Shown: positions 25,355-34,419 of the stretch, in pieces
Layout: each line of letters begins with the position of its first letter
Numbering within the stretch: the first letter of the stretch is position 1
Source of the DNA: Dehalococcoidia bacterium
GTDB taxonomy: Bacteria; Chloroflexota; Dehalococcoidia; Lucifugimonadales; SHYT01
Direction of reading: 5' to 3'
Assembly: GCA_009693055.1 (NCBI GenBank)
Contig: SHYA01000003.1
Location: forward strand, 1 to 64,000
DNA: 64,000 bases
Notes under the pieces: model-generated
What the model was told of the DNA's origin: nothing
The model's database searches: none
What the model saw: the letters and a program-made list of their open reading frames with translations, nothing else
Made by a program: the position numbers and the translations under genes

Positions 25355-28054
25355 ATGGTAGATATCGCGGGAAAGAAGACGTTCAAAGGAGCGGGGCTCC
25401 CCAGCCAGGCGGCGCAAGAGGCGCAGGCGCTCATTGCCGAGTTGCGCACCAAGCTGGCCGCAGCCACCGACCCGGCAGTCAAGAAGACGCTGGAGCAGGC
25501 GCTGGCGGCGCTTGAGGCATTGCCCGCCCCGTCCGAGGCGATCTCCGCACGGGTCGTGTCCTCCCTCCGGCGCGCGGGTGTGCGACTGGAGCCGGAAGAG
25601 CTCCCCTTCTCCGAAAACGCGCGTACGGTCCTCAAGCACCGCTACCTGCGCCGCAACGAAAAGGGCGAGGTGGTGGAGACACCCGAGCAGATGCTGTGGC
25701 GAGTTGCGCGGGCCATTGCGGACGGGGACAAGATGTACGCCCCTCATGCCGACCCTTCGGCCGTTAGAGCAAGAGTGGAGGCGAGCGCCGAGCAGTTTTA
25801 CCGGATGATGGCGCGGCTGGAGTTCGTGCCGAACTCGCCAACGCTGATGAACGCCGGTACGGAGGCGGGTACGCTCTCCGCGTGCTTTGTGCTTCCGCTA
25901 GCCGACTCGCTGGAAGGCATCATGGAGACGGCGCACGACGCGGCGATGGTGCAGAAGTACGGCGGCGGGACGGGCTTTGCGCTCTCCGCGCTGCGGCCCA
26001 AGGGCGCGTCCATCTCCACGACGCACGGGAAGGCTTGCGGGCCCATCGCGGTGCTGCGCCACCTCTCCTCCGTCTCCACCATGATCACGCAAGGCGGCAA
26101 GCGGGACGGGGCCAACATGGCGGTGATGAACATCCACCACCCGGACATCCTGGAGTTCATCACGGCCAAGGAGCAGGAAGGGCAGATCCACAACTTCAAC
26201 ATCTCCATCGGCGTGGACGAGGAGTTCATGCAGGTGGTGGAGCATGGCGGCGAGCTTGAGCTCCACGACCCGCTCACCGGCGCGACGGGCGGCAAGCTGC
26301 CTGCGCGCGAGGTGTTCCAGAAGGCGGTGGAAGGCGCGTGGCGGAACGGCGAGCCGGGGATGATCTTCCTGGACCGGGTGAACCTGGACAACCCGACCCC
26401 GCACCTTGGCCAGATGACCGCGACGAACCCATGCGGAGAGCAGCCGCTGCTCCCGTACGAGTCGTGCAACCTTGGGTCCATCAACCTGGCGCGTATGCTT
26501 CGATTTCCTCCTGAGCCGCCTGCGGCGGACCCCCCCTCTGCCGCAGGCGACGCTCTCCGGCTCGACGCCGCAGGCGCCGAGATTGACTGGGAGAAGCTGC
26601 GCCAGACGGTGTGGACCGCCGTCCACTTCCTGGACAACGTCATTGACGTCAACCGGTACTCGGTCCCGAACATTGAGTGGATGACCAAGCTGACGCGCAA
26701 GATCGGGCTTGGCGTCATGGGCTTTGCGGACATGCTGGTCCGGCTGGGCGTCCCGTACGACTCGGAGGAAGGGCTGGAGACCGGCCGCCAGGTGATGCGC
26801 TTCATCCGGGAGGAGGCGGACGCCGCGTCGGTGGAGCTGGCAAGCGAGCGCGGCGTGTTCCCAGCGTTCAAGGGCTCCCGCCATGACCGGCCGGGCGGGC
26901 TGCACGTGCGCAACGCCTGCCGGCTGACCGTCGCTCCCACCGGGACGATCTCCATGATCGCGGGGTGCTCCAGCGGCATTGAGCCGGTCTTCGCCCTGGC
27001 GTACCGGAAGCACAACATCCTGGAGGGCAAGACGCTGTACTACACCGACGCCGCGTTTGAGGCGGTTGCCCGGCAGGAGGGGTTCTGGAGCGACGCCCTG
27101 GTGGAGGAGTTGGCACAGGGCAAGTCGCTGAGCGACCGCGCGGACGCGCCGCCGTGGATCAAGCAGCTGTTTGCGACCGCGCCGGAGATCGCTCCCGAGT
27201 CGCACGTCCGGATGCAGGCGGCCTTCCAGGAGGCGACCGACTCCGCCATCTCTAAGACGATCAACTTCCCCAACCAGGCGACGGTGGAGGACGTGCAGAC
27301 GGCCTACCTGCTCGCGTGGAAGCTGGGGTGCAAGGGGATCACCGTTTACCGCGCCGGCAGCCGCGAGAAAGAAGTGCTCACTGCCGGCATTAGGACCGCA
27401 CCCGCCCAGGCCGTTGCGGCAGGGTTGCCTGCCGCAACGGAGGGCGAGTACGTGCGTCCCCGCGTGCGGCCCCAGGCGCTCCATGGGTTGACGGAGCGGG
27501 TGCGCACCGGCCAGGGCACGATGTACGTGAACGTGACCTTTGACGAGGACGGCAGGCCGTTTGAGGTGTTCGCCACGCTGGGCAAGGCGGGCGGCACGGA
27601 CGCCGCCTATCTGGAGGGGGTTGCGCGCCTGGTCTCCATGGCGCTGCGTTCCGGCGTGGACCCGCAGGAGATTATTGACCAGCTCCGCGGCATCACATCG
27701 GAGCCCGTGTGGGACACCGGCGTGTTGGTCCGCTCCGTGCCGGACGCAGTGGCCATCGCGCTGGCGCGCGCGATGGAGCAGGCGAAACGGGGCGGGCCGG
27801 CCCCGCTCAAGGAGCTGGAGGCGGCACAGCCGGGCCTGTTCTCAAGAGAGATGATGGAGTCCGGAAGCAAGGAGCCCCTGGCGATGACGGGCGCGTACCC
27901 GGAAGCAGGCGCACGGCCTTCCCGGCCGGCGCTGATGGGGGTCCAAGAAGATGGCCGCGCGGGCTGGAGCACCTGCCCAAAGTGCTCCGGCACCCTGGTC
28001 TACCAGGAGGGGTGCCTCACCTGCCGCGAGTGTGGGTACAGCAAGTGCAGCTAG
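25355..28054 (+). CDS. nrdJ: Adenosylcobalamin-dependent ribonucleotide reductase (class II)
   Basis: 899 residues. Makes deoxyribonucleotides with a B12-generated thiyl radical. Visible: PNSPTLMNAGTEAGTLSACF, KYGGGTGFALSALRPKGA, NPCGEQPLLPYESCNLGSIN (Cys, Asn, Glu of the active site), APTGTISMIAGCSSGIEPVF, and the thiol-transferring C-terminus with CPKCSGTLVY, CLTCRECGYSKCS. A Pro/Ala-rich insert at about 388-408 and a second at about 685-700 contain short palindromes at the DNA level (one a 13-bp perfect stem at 27411-27440). ATG 25355 follows AAGGAG. The cobalamin need matches QueG. Confidence 0.96.
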   Translation: MVDIAGKKTFKGAGLPSQAAQEAQALIAELRTKLAAATDPAVKKTLEQALAALEALPAPSEAISARVVSSLRRAGVRLEPEELPFSENARTVLKHRYLRRNEKGEVVETPEQMLWRVARAIADGDKMYAPHADPSAVRARVEASAEQFYRMMARLEFVPNSPTLMNAGTEAGTLSACFVLPLADSLEGIMETAHDAAMVQKYGGGTGFALSALRPKGASISTTHGKACGPIAVLRHLSSVSTMITQGGKRDGANMAVMNIHHPDILEFITAKEQEGQIHNFNISIGVDEEFMQVVEHGGELELHDPLTGATGGKLPAREVFQKAVEGAWRNGEPGMIFLDRVNLDNPTPHLGQMTATNPCGEQPLLPYESCNLGSINLARMLRFPPEPPAADPPSAAGDALRLDAAGAEIDWEKLRQTVWTAVHFLDNVIDVNRYSVPNIEWMTKLTRKIGLGVMGFADMLVRLGVPYDSEEGLETGRQVMRFIREEADAASVELASERGVFPAFKGSRHDRPGGLHVRNACRLTVAPTGTISMIAGCSSGIEPVFALAYRKHNILEGKTLYYTDAAFEAVARQEGFWSDALVEELAQGKSLSDRADAPPWIKQLFATAPEIAPESHVRMQAAFQEATDSAISKTINFPNQATVEDVQTAYLLAWKLGCKGITVYRAGSREKEVLTAGIRTAPAQAVAAGLPAATEGEYVRPRVRPQALHGLTERVRTGQGTMYVNVTFDEDGRPFEVFATLGKAGGTDAAYLEGVARLVSMALRSGVDPQEIIDQLRGITSEPVWDTGVLVRSVPDAVAIALARAMEQAKRGGPAPLKELEAAQPGLFSREMMESGSKEPLAMTGAYPEAGARPSRPALMGVQEDGRAGWSTCPKCSGTLVYQEGCLTCRECGYSKCS
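27411..27440. repeat. 13-bp palindrome inside nrdJ
   Basis: CCGTTGCGGCAGG - GTTG - CCTGCCGCAACGG, a perfect hairpin in a variable loop of the reductase. Related CCTGCGGC/GCCGCAGG phrases cluster at about 26511-26580 in the same gene. Confidence 0.8.
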
Positions 28055-28135
28055 GGGCGGAATAGCCTCTGAAAAAGGGGCGATCATACGATTCCCTCAA
28101 CCTGGAGGCATGGGGAGAACCACAGTCTACGCGCC

Positions 28136-28537
28136 TTGGCCATTACAGGAGGTCTGCTCCTCCTGCTTCTAGCTGGATGCACGGGGGAGGCGAACAGTTA
28201 TGTCATACCTGGTGGGCATGCGGCGGAGCAGGGACGAGTTTTGTACGAGGCGAACTGCCAGACGTGCCACGGCGGCGACACCGGCGGCAACCTAAGGGAT
28301 ATCCCACCTCCCCACAACACCAACGGGCACACCTGGCATCACGCAGACCAGCAACTCACGGACAGCATCCTTCACGGTTTCTCTGACCCGCTGTCCCCCC
28401 AGCAGATGCCGGCCTTCGCTGGTAAACTCGAGGAGAAAGACGTAAGGGACATTCTTGCGTATATTAAGACGTGGTCGACCGCAGATCAGCAGGATTGGCA
28501 GCGCCAAGCAACCGAACAGTGGGAGCAGTTGCGGTGA
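28136..28537 (+). CDS. Lipoprotein c-type cytochrome
   Basis: About 133 residues. A hydrophobic leader (ITGGLLLLLLAGC) ends in a lipobox with Cys15. Mature part: EANCQTCHGGDTGG with haem-binding CxxCH (Cys41, Cys44, His45), and a likely axial Met in PLSPQQMPAFAGKL (about 91), then the final helix VRDILAYIKTWS. A mono-haem class I cytochrome anchored outside the membrane. The start is unclear: TTG 28136 gives an uncharged leader, while ATG 28110, one frame off, sits just after GGAGG; one missing base would join them. Its stop overlaps the start of the next gene by 4 bp (GTGA). Confidence 0.85.
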   Translation: MAITGGLLLLLLAGCTGEANSYVIPGGHAAEQGRVLYEANCQTCHGGDTGGNLRDIPPPHNTNGHTWHHADQQLTDSILHGFSDPLSPQQMPAFAGKLEEKDVRDILAYIKTWSTADQQDWQRQATEQWEQLR

Positions 28538-29145
28538 TCCGACGGGCTGTAATTCTGGCAGCACTCTTGGGAATGCTGCCAACGGGCATCCCCGCCTGCT
28601 CCAGCGACAGCGATAGGGCGTCCCCGGCTCCAACCACTAGGACGTCCGCGGCACCAAGCACGATAAGCAACCCTGGGCTGGAACCCGTCGCCATTGGGCA
28701 AAAAGCGCCCGGCTTCCAGTTAACGAACCAGTACGGCCAGCCCTACACCGTGCAGCCCGGCAGCGACGCGCCATACCTTTTGGTCTTCCACATGGGGTAT
28801 TTCTGAGCGGGCTGCAGGGGCCAGCTTGGCAAGCTGGCAGAATACAAAGATGAACTCGGATCTGTGGACAATGTGGTTGCTATCAGTGTGGATCCGCCCA
28901 AGGAATCGCAGAAGATGGACCAATGGCTGAAAGGGGCTTTTGCATTACTACAGGATCCGGACCTCAGCGTAATTTCGGCGTTCCAAATGGATATGTCGAT
29001 GGGCGGGACCCCATTAGCGGCCATGGGCTATGTCATCATGGACAAGGAAGGCAATGTACGCTATCGGGTCACAGACGGGGCCTTCGGTGAGCACGCGGAC
29101 ACCATCCTCAAGAACCTGCGCGCTTTGGAGACCGCACAACCGTAG
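28534..29145 (+). CDS. Selenocysteine-containing redoxin lipoprotein (UxxC), predicted
   Basis: 203 residues if UGA at 28804-28806 is read as selenocysteine (residue 91). A lipoprotein-type leader (IRRAVILAALLGMLPTGIPAC, possible lipid Cys22) is followed by a Ser/Thr/Pro linker and an AhpC/TSA-like thioredoxin fold: IGQKAPGFQLTNQYGQPYTV, LLVFHMGYF-U-AGC-RGQL (U91, Cys94), VDNVVAISVDPPKESQ, LLQDPDLSVISAFQM and GYVIMDKEGNVRYRVTDG. In relatives the UGA position is Cys of a WCPxCRxQL motif. The reading frame continues for 112 codons in the same frame to TAG at 29143. GTG 28534 overlaps the cytochrome stop, giving translational coupling. Likely an extracytoplasmic thiol/peroxide reductase acting with that cytochrome. 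Confidence 0.85.
28807..28838 (+). promoter_or_regulatory. Candidate bacterial SECIS element
   Basis: Right after UGA: 13 nt, then GCCAGCTT (28820-28827), loop GGC (28828-28830) and AAGCTGGC (28831-28838), a perfect 8-bp stem. The loop starts 21 nt after the UGA and has G in its first two positions. This fits the general bacterial SECIS pattern (hairpin immediately 3' of the UGA, small loop with an early G), which recruits SelB and Sec-tRNA. Confidence 0.75.
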
Positions 29146-29262
29146 GCAGCGTTACCTACGGCTTGGTCTCTTCGTGACGGCCCTTCCCGGTGCCCTCTTT
29201 TTCGAACTCTCGCATGACAAATAAGCTCCAAAGCTATCCGCGCATGGCATAATTGCTTCGCT

Positions 29263-30126
<864 letters not shown>

Positions 30127-30140
30127 ATCGGGCAGCCCGC

Positions 30141-31082
30141 CTACTCCCCCGCGAAGCCCCGCGCGACGTCGGAGTGTGCGGCGGTGAACTCCACCGTGAC
30201 CGTGCTCTTGCTCTGCTTGATCTTCGGCTTCCCAACCGCATCGAATTCAAAGAGTTCGGCCAGCCTCCCGGCATCGTTCAGGTCAATGGCGGCCTTCTTG
30301 GCGTTGGCGTCAGAGTCAAATTGAGCGTACACCTTGTACGTGGTGGTCGTGGCGTTCTTCTTCACAAGGTTCGCCATGCCCCAAGTGAACCCGGCGACGG
30401 AGTCAAGCCCGGTGCCTTCATCTGTGTTCGGATCTGCGAAGGCGAGGTAGCCAAGCTTCCCAACCTTCTTCAGGACCGCCTTGATGTCCGGCGAGTCCAG
30501 AGCGCCCTTGCGTTTGTCCCGCATCTGATCAACGACGCGCTTTACGTCTGCCGGAGAAGAGGCCACCGCCCACGTCCTGGCGTCCGGAAAGGCGAAGACG
30601 CTTCCGAACTCCCCACCCGCAGCGGTGTAGATGTCCACACCACGGTAGGACTCCACCTCCTCCGTCCCTGCCACTAGCGCGGCCTGGAACAACGGCCCCT
30701 GGAGATCCTGGAATCCACCGTCAAGCACGCCGACCGTCGGCTCGTCCCCCTCCGACGAAACCGCTATCATGTCCATTGCCGCCGCGAGCGGCGCGAGGAA
30801 CTGTGCGAGGCCGCCCAAGCCCTCAGACTCCCCCTCAATCACGCCTGTCAGCACACCGCTGAAGTCCTCTCCGAGCCCACTGAGCGCCTCGGTGGTTCGT
30901 AGGGTGGACAGGTTGAGCAGGAAGAAGGAGTCCGTGCCGGCCGGGAGCTTCTTCAGCACGTCCTCGGGCTTGGCGGGCTTGGCCTTGGCCGCCACGGACG
31001 CCTCCGCAGGCGCCTGGACCACCCAGGCTGTTGCGGTAGTCGCCAGCACAAATGCCAGGACGATGATGAGCAGCCGCTTCGT
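30141..31082 (-). CDS. Exported protein of unknown function (DUF3352-like), possible ACG start
   Basis: About 313 residues. A Sec signal peptide is evident (KRLLIIVLAFVLATTATAWV, cleavage near APAEA). The mature part begins KPEDVLKKLPAGTDSFFLLN, a pattern of DUF3352-like proteins, followed by LTGVIEGESEGLGGLAQFLA and a repeat-like beta/alpha layout. The signal peptide starts at ACG 31082, four bases after a strong GGAGGAGG; the only alternative in-frame start is TTG 31103, which would put that ribosome site inside the gene. Either ACG is used, or ATG was mutated or misread. Convergent with purU. Confidence 0.65.
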   Translation of the reverse strand, partial: TKRLLIIVLAFVLATTATAWVVQAPAEASVAAKAKPAKPEDVLKKLPAGTDSFFLLNLSTLRTTEALSGLGEDFSGVLTGVIEGESEGLGGLAQFLAPLAAAMDMIAVSSEGDEPTVGVLDGGFQDLQGPLFQAALVAGTEEVESYRGVDIYTAAGGEFGSVFAFPDARTWAVASSPADVKRVVDQMRDKRKGALDSPDIKAVLKKVGKLGYLAFADPNTDEGTGLDSVAGFTWGMANLVKKNATTTTYKVYAQFDSDANAKKAAIDLNDAGRLAELFEFDAVGKPKIKQSKSTVTVEFTAAHSDVARGFAGE

Positions 31083-31230
31083 GGCGCCTCCTCCAGAGAG
31101 CAATCACCTAAGTGTGGCAGCCTGTCACGGGTCAAGCAAGACCAGTTCGGCAGAGCAACGGTACGTTGACACCCGCGCCCTCGCTTGGGTATGCTTCGCG
31201 AATCCCAGGTCTTCTGAGAAGGGGTGTGTT

Positions 31231-31674
31231 ATGACAAGCCGTCGGTCCAAGGGTGTCCTGCTCACCATTGGCACCAAGAAGGGGCTGTTTCTGTTCCAGA
31301 GCGACCAGTCGCGGGCCAAGTGGCAGATGTCCAGCCAATCTCTCGGCGGCAGTGAGGTGAACCACGCGGTGCTGGACGCCCGGACGGGCAGGCTGTTCGC
31401 CACAAACAACGGGTTTGAAGGCTGTCGAGTGTCATACTCCAACGACCTGGGCAAGACGTGGACGAACGCCAAGGAGAACCCCAAGATCGTCCAGGACTTA
31501 GGCATGAAGGTGGACCCTGCGTCGGGCGTCTCCGTCAGCGAACGGCTGTGGCGGATCCAGCCCGGGCGGCCGTCAGAGCCGGGCGTGCTGTACTGCGGTG
31601 CGGCGCCCGCAGAGCAGGCCGCGACCAAGCAGACCCCCGTAGAAGCGCCCCTCTCCGCTGGCCCTGTTAGCTAA
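31231..31674 (+). pseudogene. BNR/sialidase-like (exo-alpha-sialidase family) protein, truncated
   Basis: 147 residues: VLLTIGTKKGLFLFQSDQSR, MSSQSLGGSEVNHAVLDARTG, a BNR-type repeat VSYSNDLGKTWTNAKENP, and LWRIQPGRPSEPGVLYCGAAPAE. Relatives in this beta-propeller family are over 300 residues and continue with more Asp-box repeats; here the similarity stops after APAE and an unrelated 20-residue tail follows. Only the first one or two blades remain, so it is probably nonfunctional. Confidence 0.7.
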
Positions 31675-31792
31675 GACTGCTTCTCTGGCCTGTCCCGCTG
31701 TCACCGCACTTGCTTTCCGGCCATGGCACAGCGTATCCTGTGAGGCACAGAAAACGTCCTTCCCTTGAGGAAGGACTCGCGAGGACGCAGAT

Positions 31793-32260
31793 ATGAGGCG
31801 ACGCCCTGCCCATTTACGGCATCAACTTTCTCCTTCCGCCTCTGTGCACCCCCCGGTTACACGGGAGGTCCGCGAGATCCACTCCTCCCTCACCCGCCTG
31901 GAGAGCCGCCTTGAACGGCAGCGCGCCGAATTCAAGCAGATCCGCGTGCTGGACTCGCGGGCGAACACGGACACCATCCTTGGCAGCACTTTGGTAGGCC
32001 TAGGGCTGTTCCTGGTTTCCGGCGCGCCACTTCCCGGCTCTCTCAGCGCCCAGGTGACCATCATCGTGCAGCTCGTCGGCGTAGGGCTTGGGTTCCTTGG
32101 CCTGACGGTGCTGGTGCAGGCGTACCGGGAGTGGAGAGCGATCCAGACGCGGCGTGGGACGCACCGGCGCCGGCACGGAGTGCTGGGCAAGGCCCTGGTG
32201 CTGCTTGCGCTTGGGGCCGGCGGGTTCGCGACGCTCCAGCTCATGTCAACCCTGCGCTAA
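31793..32260 (+). CDS. Hypothetical membrane protein with coiled-coil
   Basis: 155 residues. A helical amphipathic stretch (VREIHSSLTRLESRLERQRA) likely forms a short coiled coil, then two hydrophobic segments (ILGSTLVGLGLFLVSGAPL and TIIVQLVGVGLGFLGLTVLV), a basic loop and a third (VLGKALVLLALGAGGFATLQ). ATG 31793 follows GAGGA. No family recognised; a 246-bp repeat-containing spacer follows. Confidence 0.6.
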   Translation: MRRRPAHLRHQLSPSASVHPPVTREVREIHSSLTRLESRLERQRAEFKQIRVLDSRANTDTILGSTLVGLGLFLVSGAPLPGSLSAQVTIIVQLVGVGLGFLGLTVLVQAYREWRAIQTRRGTHRRRHGVLGKALVLLALGAGGFATLQLMSTLR

Positions 32261-32506
32261 GCGCTTCACAGCCCTGGCCGCCTCCGGCTGACGTAGACGT
32301 GGGCTGCTGGAAAAGTCCGCGCCTCCCTTCGACCCTTCGCGGAGTTTACCCTGAGCAAAGCGAAGGGCTGGAGGGCAGGCAAACCCATTCGCTTCTCTCA
32401 GGGCGCTTTGCGGCTCAGGGTGAGCGGCGTGGCCAAGGCGCCCGCTCGTGCTGGGCTTGTCGAAGCACTCACAAAAGAGTTTGGAACGTCCTGGTAGACG
32501 TCGAGC

Positions 32507-33562
32507 GTGCGCGCGTGGTGTACTACCCACGTGCCGAATACCAGGCTGCGCGGAAAAGACACCAAACGCCCCATCGTGGCGGTAACGCTCGGTGACCCGT
32601 GCGGTATCGGCCCGGAGGTGGTGGTCAAGGCGCTGGCCAGCAGAGCGCTCTTCAGGCTCTGCCGGCCCGTTGTCATCGGCAGTGAGCCGGTGGTGCAGTC
32701 GGCCATCCGGCTGACCGGCGTGCCGCTGCAAACCCGTCGCCTCGCCTCAGTCCACGAGGCGCGCGGGGAGTACGGCACGGTGGAGGTGCTCCAGCACGGG
32801 AGCCTACGTGCTCAGGCCGTACCCATGGGGAAAATCTCGGAGGAAGCGGGCAAGGCCTCGGTGGAGTGGGTGCTGCGCGCGGGTCAGCTCTGCCTGTCCG
32901 GCGAGGCGATGGCGATGGCGACCGCGCCCATTAACAAGGAGGCGGCTAAGCTGGCGGGGTCCACGGCGGTAGGCCACATGGAGCTCCTGCAGGAGCTCAC
33001 CGGCTCGACGAACGTGGCGACGATGCTGATGACGAAGGGGCTGCGCGTGGTGCACCTAACTACGCACCGCTCGCTCAGGCAGGCGTGCGAGGCCGTAACG
33101 GTGGAGAACGTGCGGGCCAAGCTGGAGCTGACGCACCGCCAGCTCAAGGAGTGGGGTCTTCCGCGACCATGCATCGGCGTGGCGGCGCTCAACCCGCACG
33201 CCTCGGACGGCGGGCTGCTCGGCGATGAGGAGCAGCAGCAGATCGCGCCGGCCATAGCCCAGGCGCGCGCACAGGGCATTGACGCGACGGGGCCTATCCC
33301 CGCCGACGTGGTGTTCCACCAGGCCATCACCGGCAGGTACGACGTGGTGCTCGCCATGTACCACGACCAGGGGCACGTGGCGATCAAGGTGCATGGGTTT
33401 GAGGAGAGCATCAGCGTCACGCTGGGCCTGCCGTTTGTGCGGACATCCGTTGACCACGGCACCGCGTTTGACATCGCGGGCAAGGGGACCGCGGACGCGC
33501 GGAGCATGACTGGGGCGATCCGCGTTGCGGCGCTCCTTGCGCGGAGCGGCCGCTTGCCTTGA
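32507..33562 (+). CDS. pdxA: 4-hydroxythreonine-4-phosphate dehydrogenase
   Basis: 351 residues from GTG 32507 (GTG 32531 is also possible; no clear ribosome site). PdxA oxidises 4-phosphohydroxy-threonine in pyridoxal phosphate synthesis. Motifs: VAVTLGDPCGIGPEVVVKAL, MATAPINKEA, VGHMELLQELTG, VVHLTTHRSLRQAC, IGVAALNPHASDGGLLGDEE (metal His), VLAMYHDQGHVAIKVHGF and VRTSVDHGTAFDIAGKGTAD. Complete. Related proteins act on other hydroxy-acid phosphates, so the substrate is likely rather than proved. Confidence 0.92.
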   Translation: MRAWCTTHVPNTRLRGKDTKRPIVAVTLGDPCGIGPEVVVKALASRALFRLCRPVVIGSEPVVQSAIRLTGVPLQTRRLASVHEARGEYGTVEVLQHGSLRAQAVPMGKISEEAGKASVEWVLRAGQLCLSGEAMAMATAPINKEAAKLAGSTAVGHMELLQELTGSTNVATMLMTKGLRVVHLTTHRSLRQACEAVTVENVRAKLELTHRQLKEWGLPRPCIGVAALNPHASDGGLLGDEEQQQIAPAIAQARAQGIDATGPIPADVVFHQAITGRYDVVLAMYHDQGHVAIKVHGFEESISVTLGLPFVRTSVDHGTAFDIAGKGTADARSMTGAIRVAALLARSGRLP

Positions 33563-33612
33563 CACGTCAGGGCGCGCAGCCTAGGCTAGAAACGGCTTTC
33601 GTCGGAGGTGGC

Positions 33613-34419
33613 ATGAAGATAGCCTTCATCGGTGGCGGCGTCATGGCTGAGGCCATGCTCAGCGCCGCCCTTGCCAAGCAGGTGATAACCCAGCATGACG
33701 TGGCGATTGGCGAGCCCGTCGAGGCGCGCCGCCGCGATCTGAACCAGCGGTATGGGGTAGCGACCAGCCAGAGCAACACGCAAGCGTGCTCGGGCGCAGA
33801 GGTGGTGGTGCTCTCCGTGAAACCCCAGTGGCTTGCGCCGGTGCTCCAGGAGCTGCGGGGCACCCTGAAGCCCGCGCAGGTGGTGCTTTCCATTGTGGCC
33901 GGTGCCCCGATCCAGCGGCTCACGCAGGGGTTGAACCACCAGGCCGTCGTGCGCGTCATGCCCAACACGCCGGCGCAGGTGGGCGCGGGCATGAGCGTCT
34001 GGACCGCCACGCCGCAGGTGTCCGAGCAGCAGAAGGACGCGGCGCGCAGGCTGGTGCGGTCGTTTGGCGAAGAGGTGTACGTCAGCAACGAGCAGTACGT
34101 GGACATGGCCACGGCGCTCAGCGCAAGCGGCCCCGCGTTCGTGTTCGTGTTCCTCGAGGCGCTCATAGACGCGGGAGTGCACATCGGGCTGCCCAGAGAG
34201 CTGGCGCAAATGCTCGCCTACCAGACGGTAGCGGGCAGCGTGGAAATGGCGCGCAAGACGGGCAAGCACCCGGCCGAGCTGCGGAACATGGTGACGTCGT
34301 CCGGGGGCACAACGGCGGAAGGGCTGCTGGCGCTCAACGAGGGCAAGCTCCCCGCAACGGTGGTCAGAGCGGTCATCGCGGCGTTCGAGAAGGCCAAGAA
34401 ACTGGCTGAGCCGTCGTGA
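33613..34419 (+). CDS. proC: Pyrroline-5-carboxylate reductase
   Basis: 268 residues. Last step of proline synthesis. Rossmann start KIAFIGGGVMAEAMLSAAL, then VVVLSVKPQWLAPVLQELR, VVRVMPNTPAQVGAGMSVW, and the dimer/catalytic region ATALSASGPAFVFVFLEALI, VTSSGGTTAEGLLALNEGK. ATG 33613 follows GGAGG. Its stop overlaps the start of the yggT gene (GTGA), so the two are coupled, a widely conserved arrangement. Confidence 0.95.
   Translation: MKIAFIGGGVMAEAMLSAALAKQVITQHDVAIGEPVEARRRDLNQRYGVATSQSNTQACSGAEVVVLSVKPQWLAPVLQELRGTLKPAQVVLSIVAGAPIQRLTQGLNHQAVVRVMPNTPAQVGAGMSVWTATPQVSEQQKDAARRLVRSFGEEVYVSNEQYVDMATALSASGPAFVFVFLEALIDAGVHIGLPRELAQMLAYQTVAGSVEMARKTGKHPAELRNMVTSSGGTTAEGLLALNEGKLPATVVRAVIAAFEKAKKLAEPS

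Noticed and set aside
28804-28806. The UGA as a plain stop, giving a truncated redoxin and a separate small ORF from 28864
   Set aside because: The frame is the same on both sides, the fold is continuous, the UGA is at the catalytic Cys position and a hairpin follows at the right distance. Not excluded without selABCD evidence.
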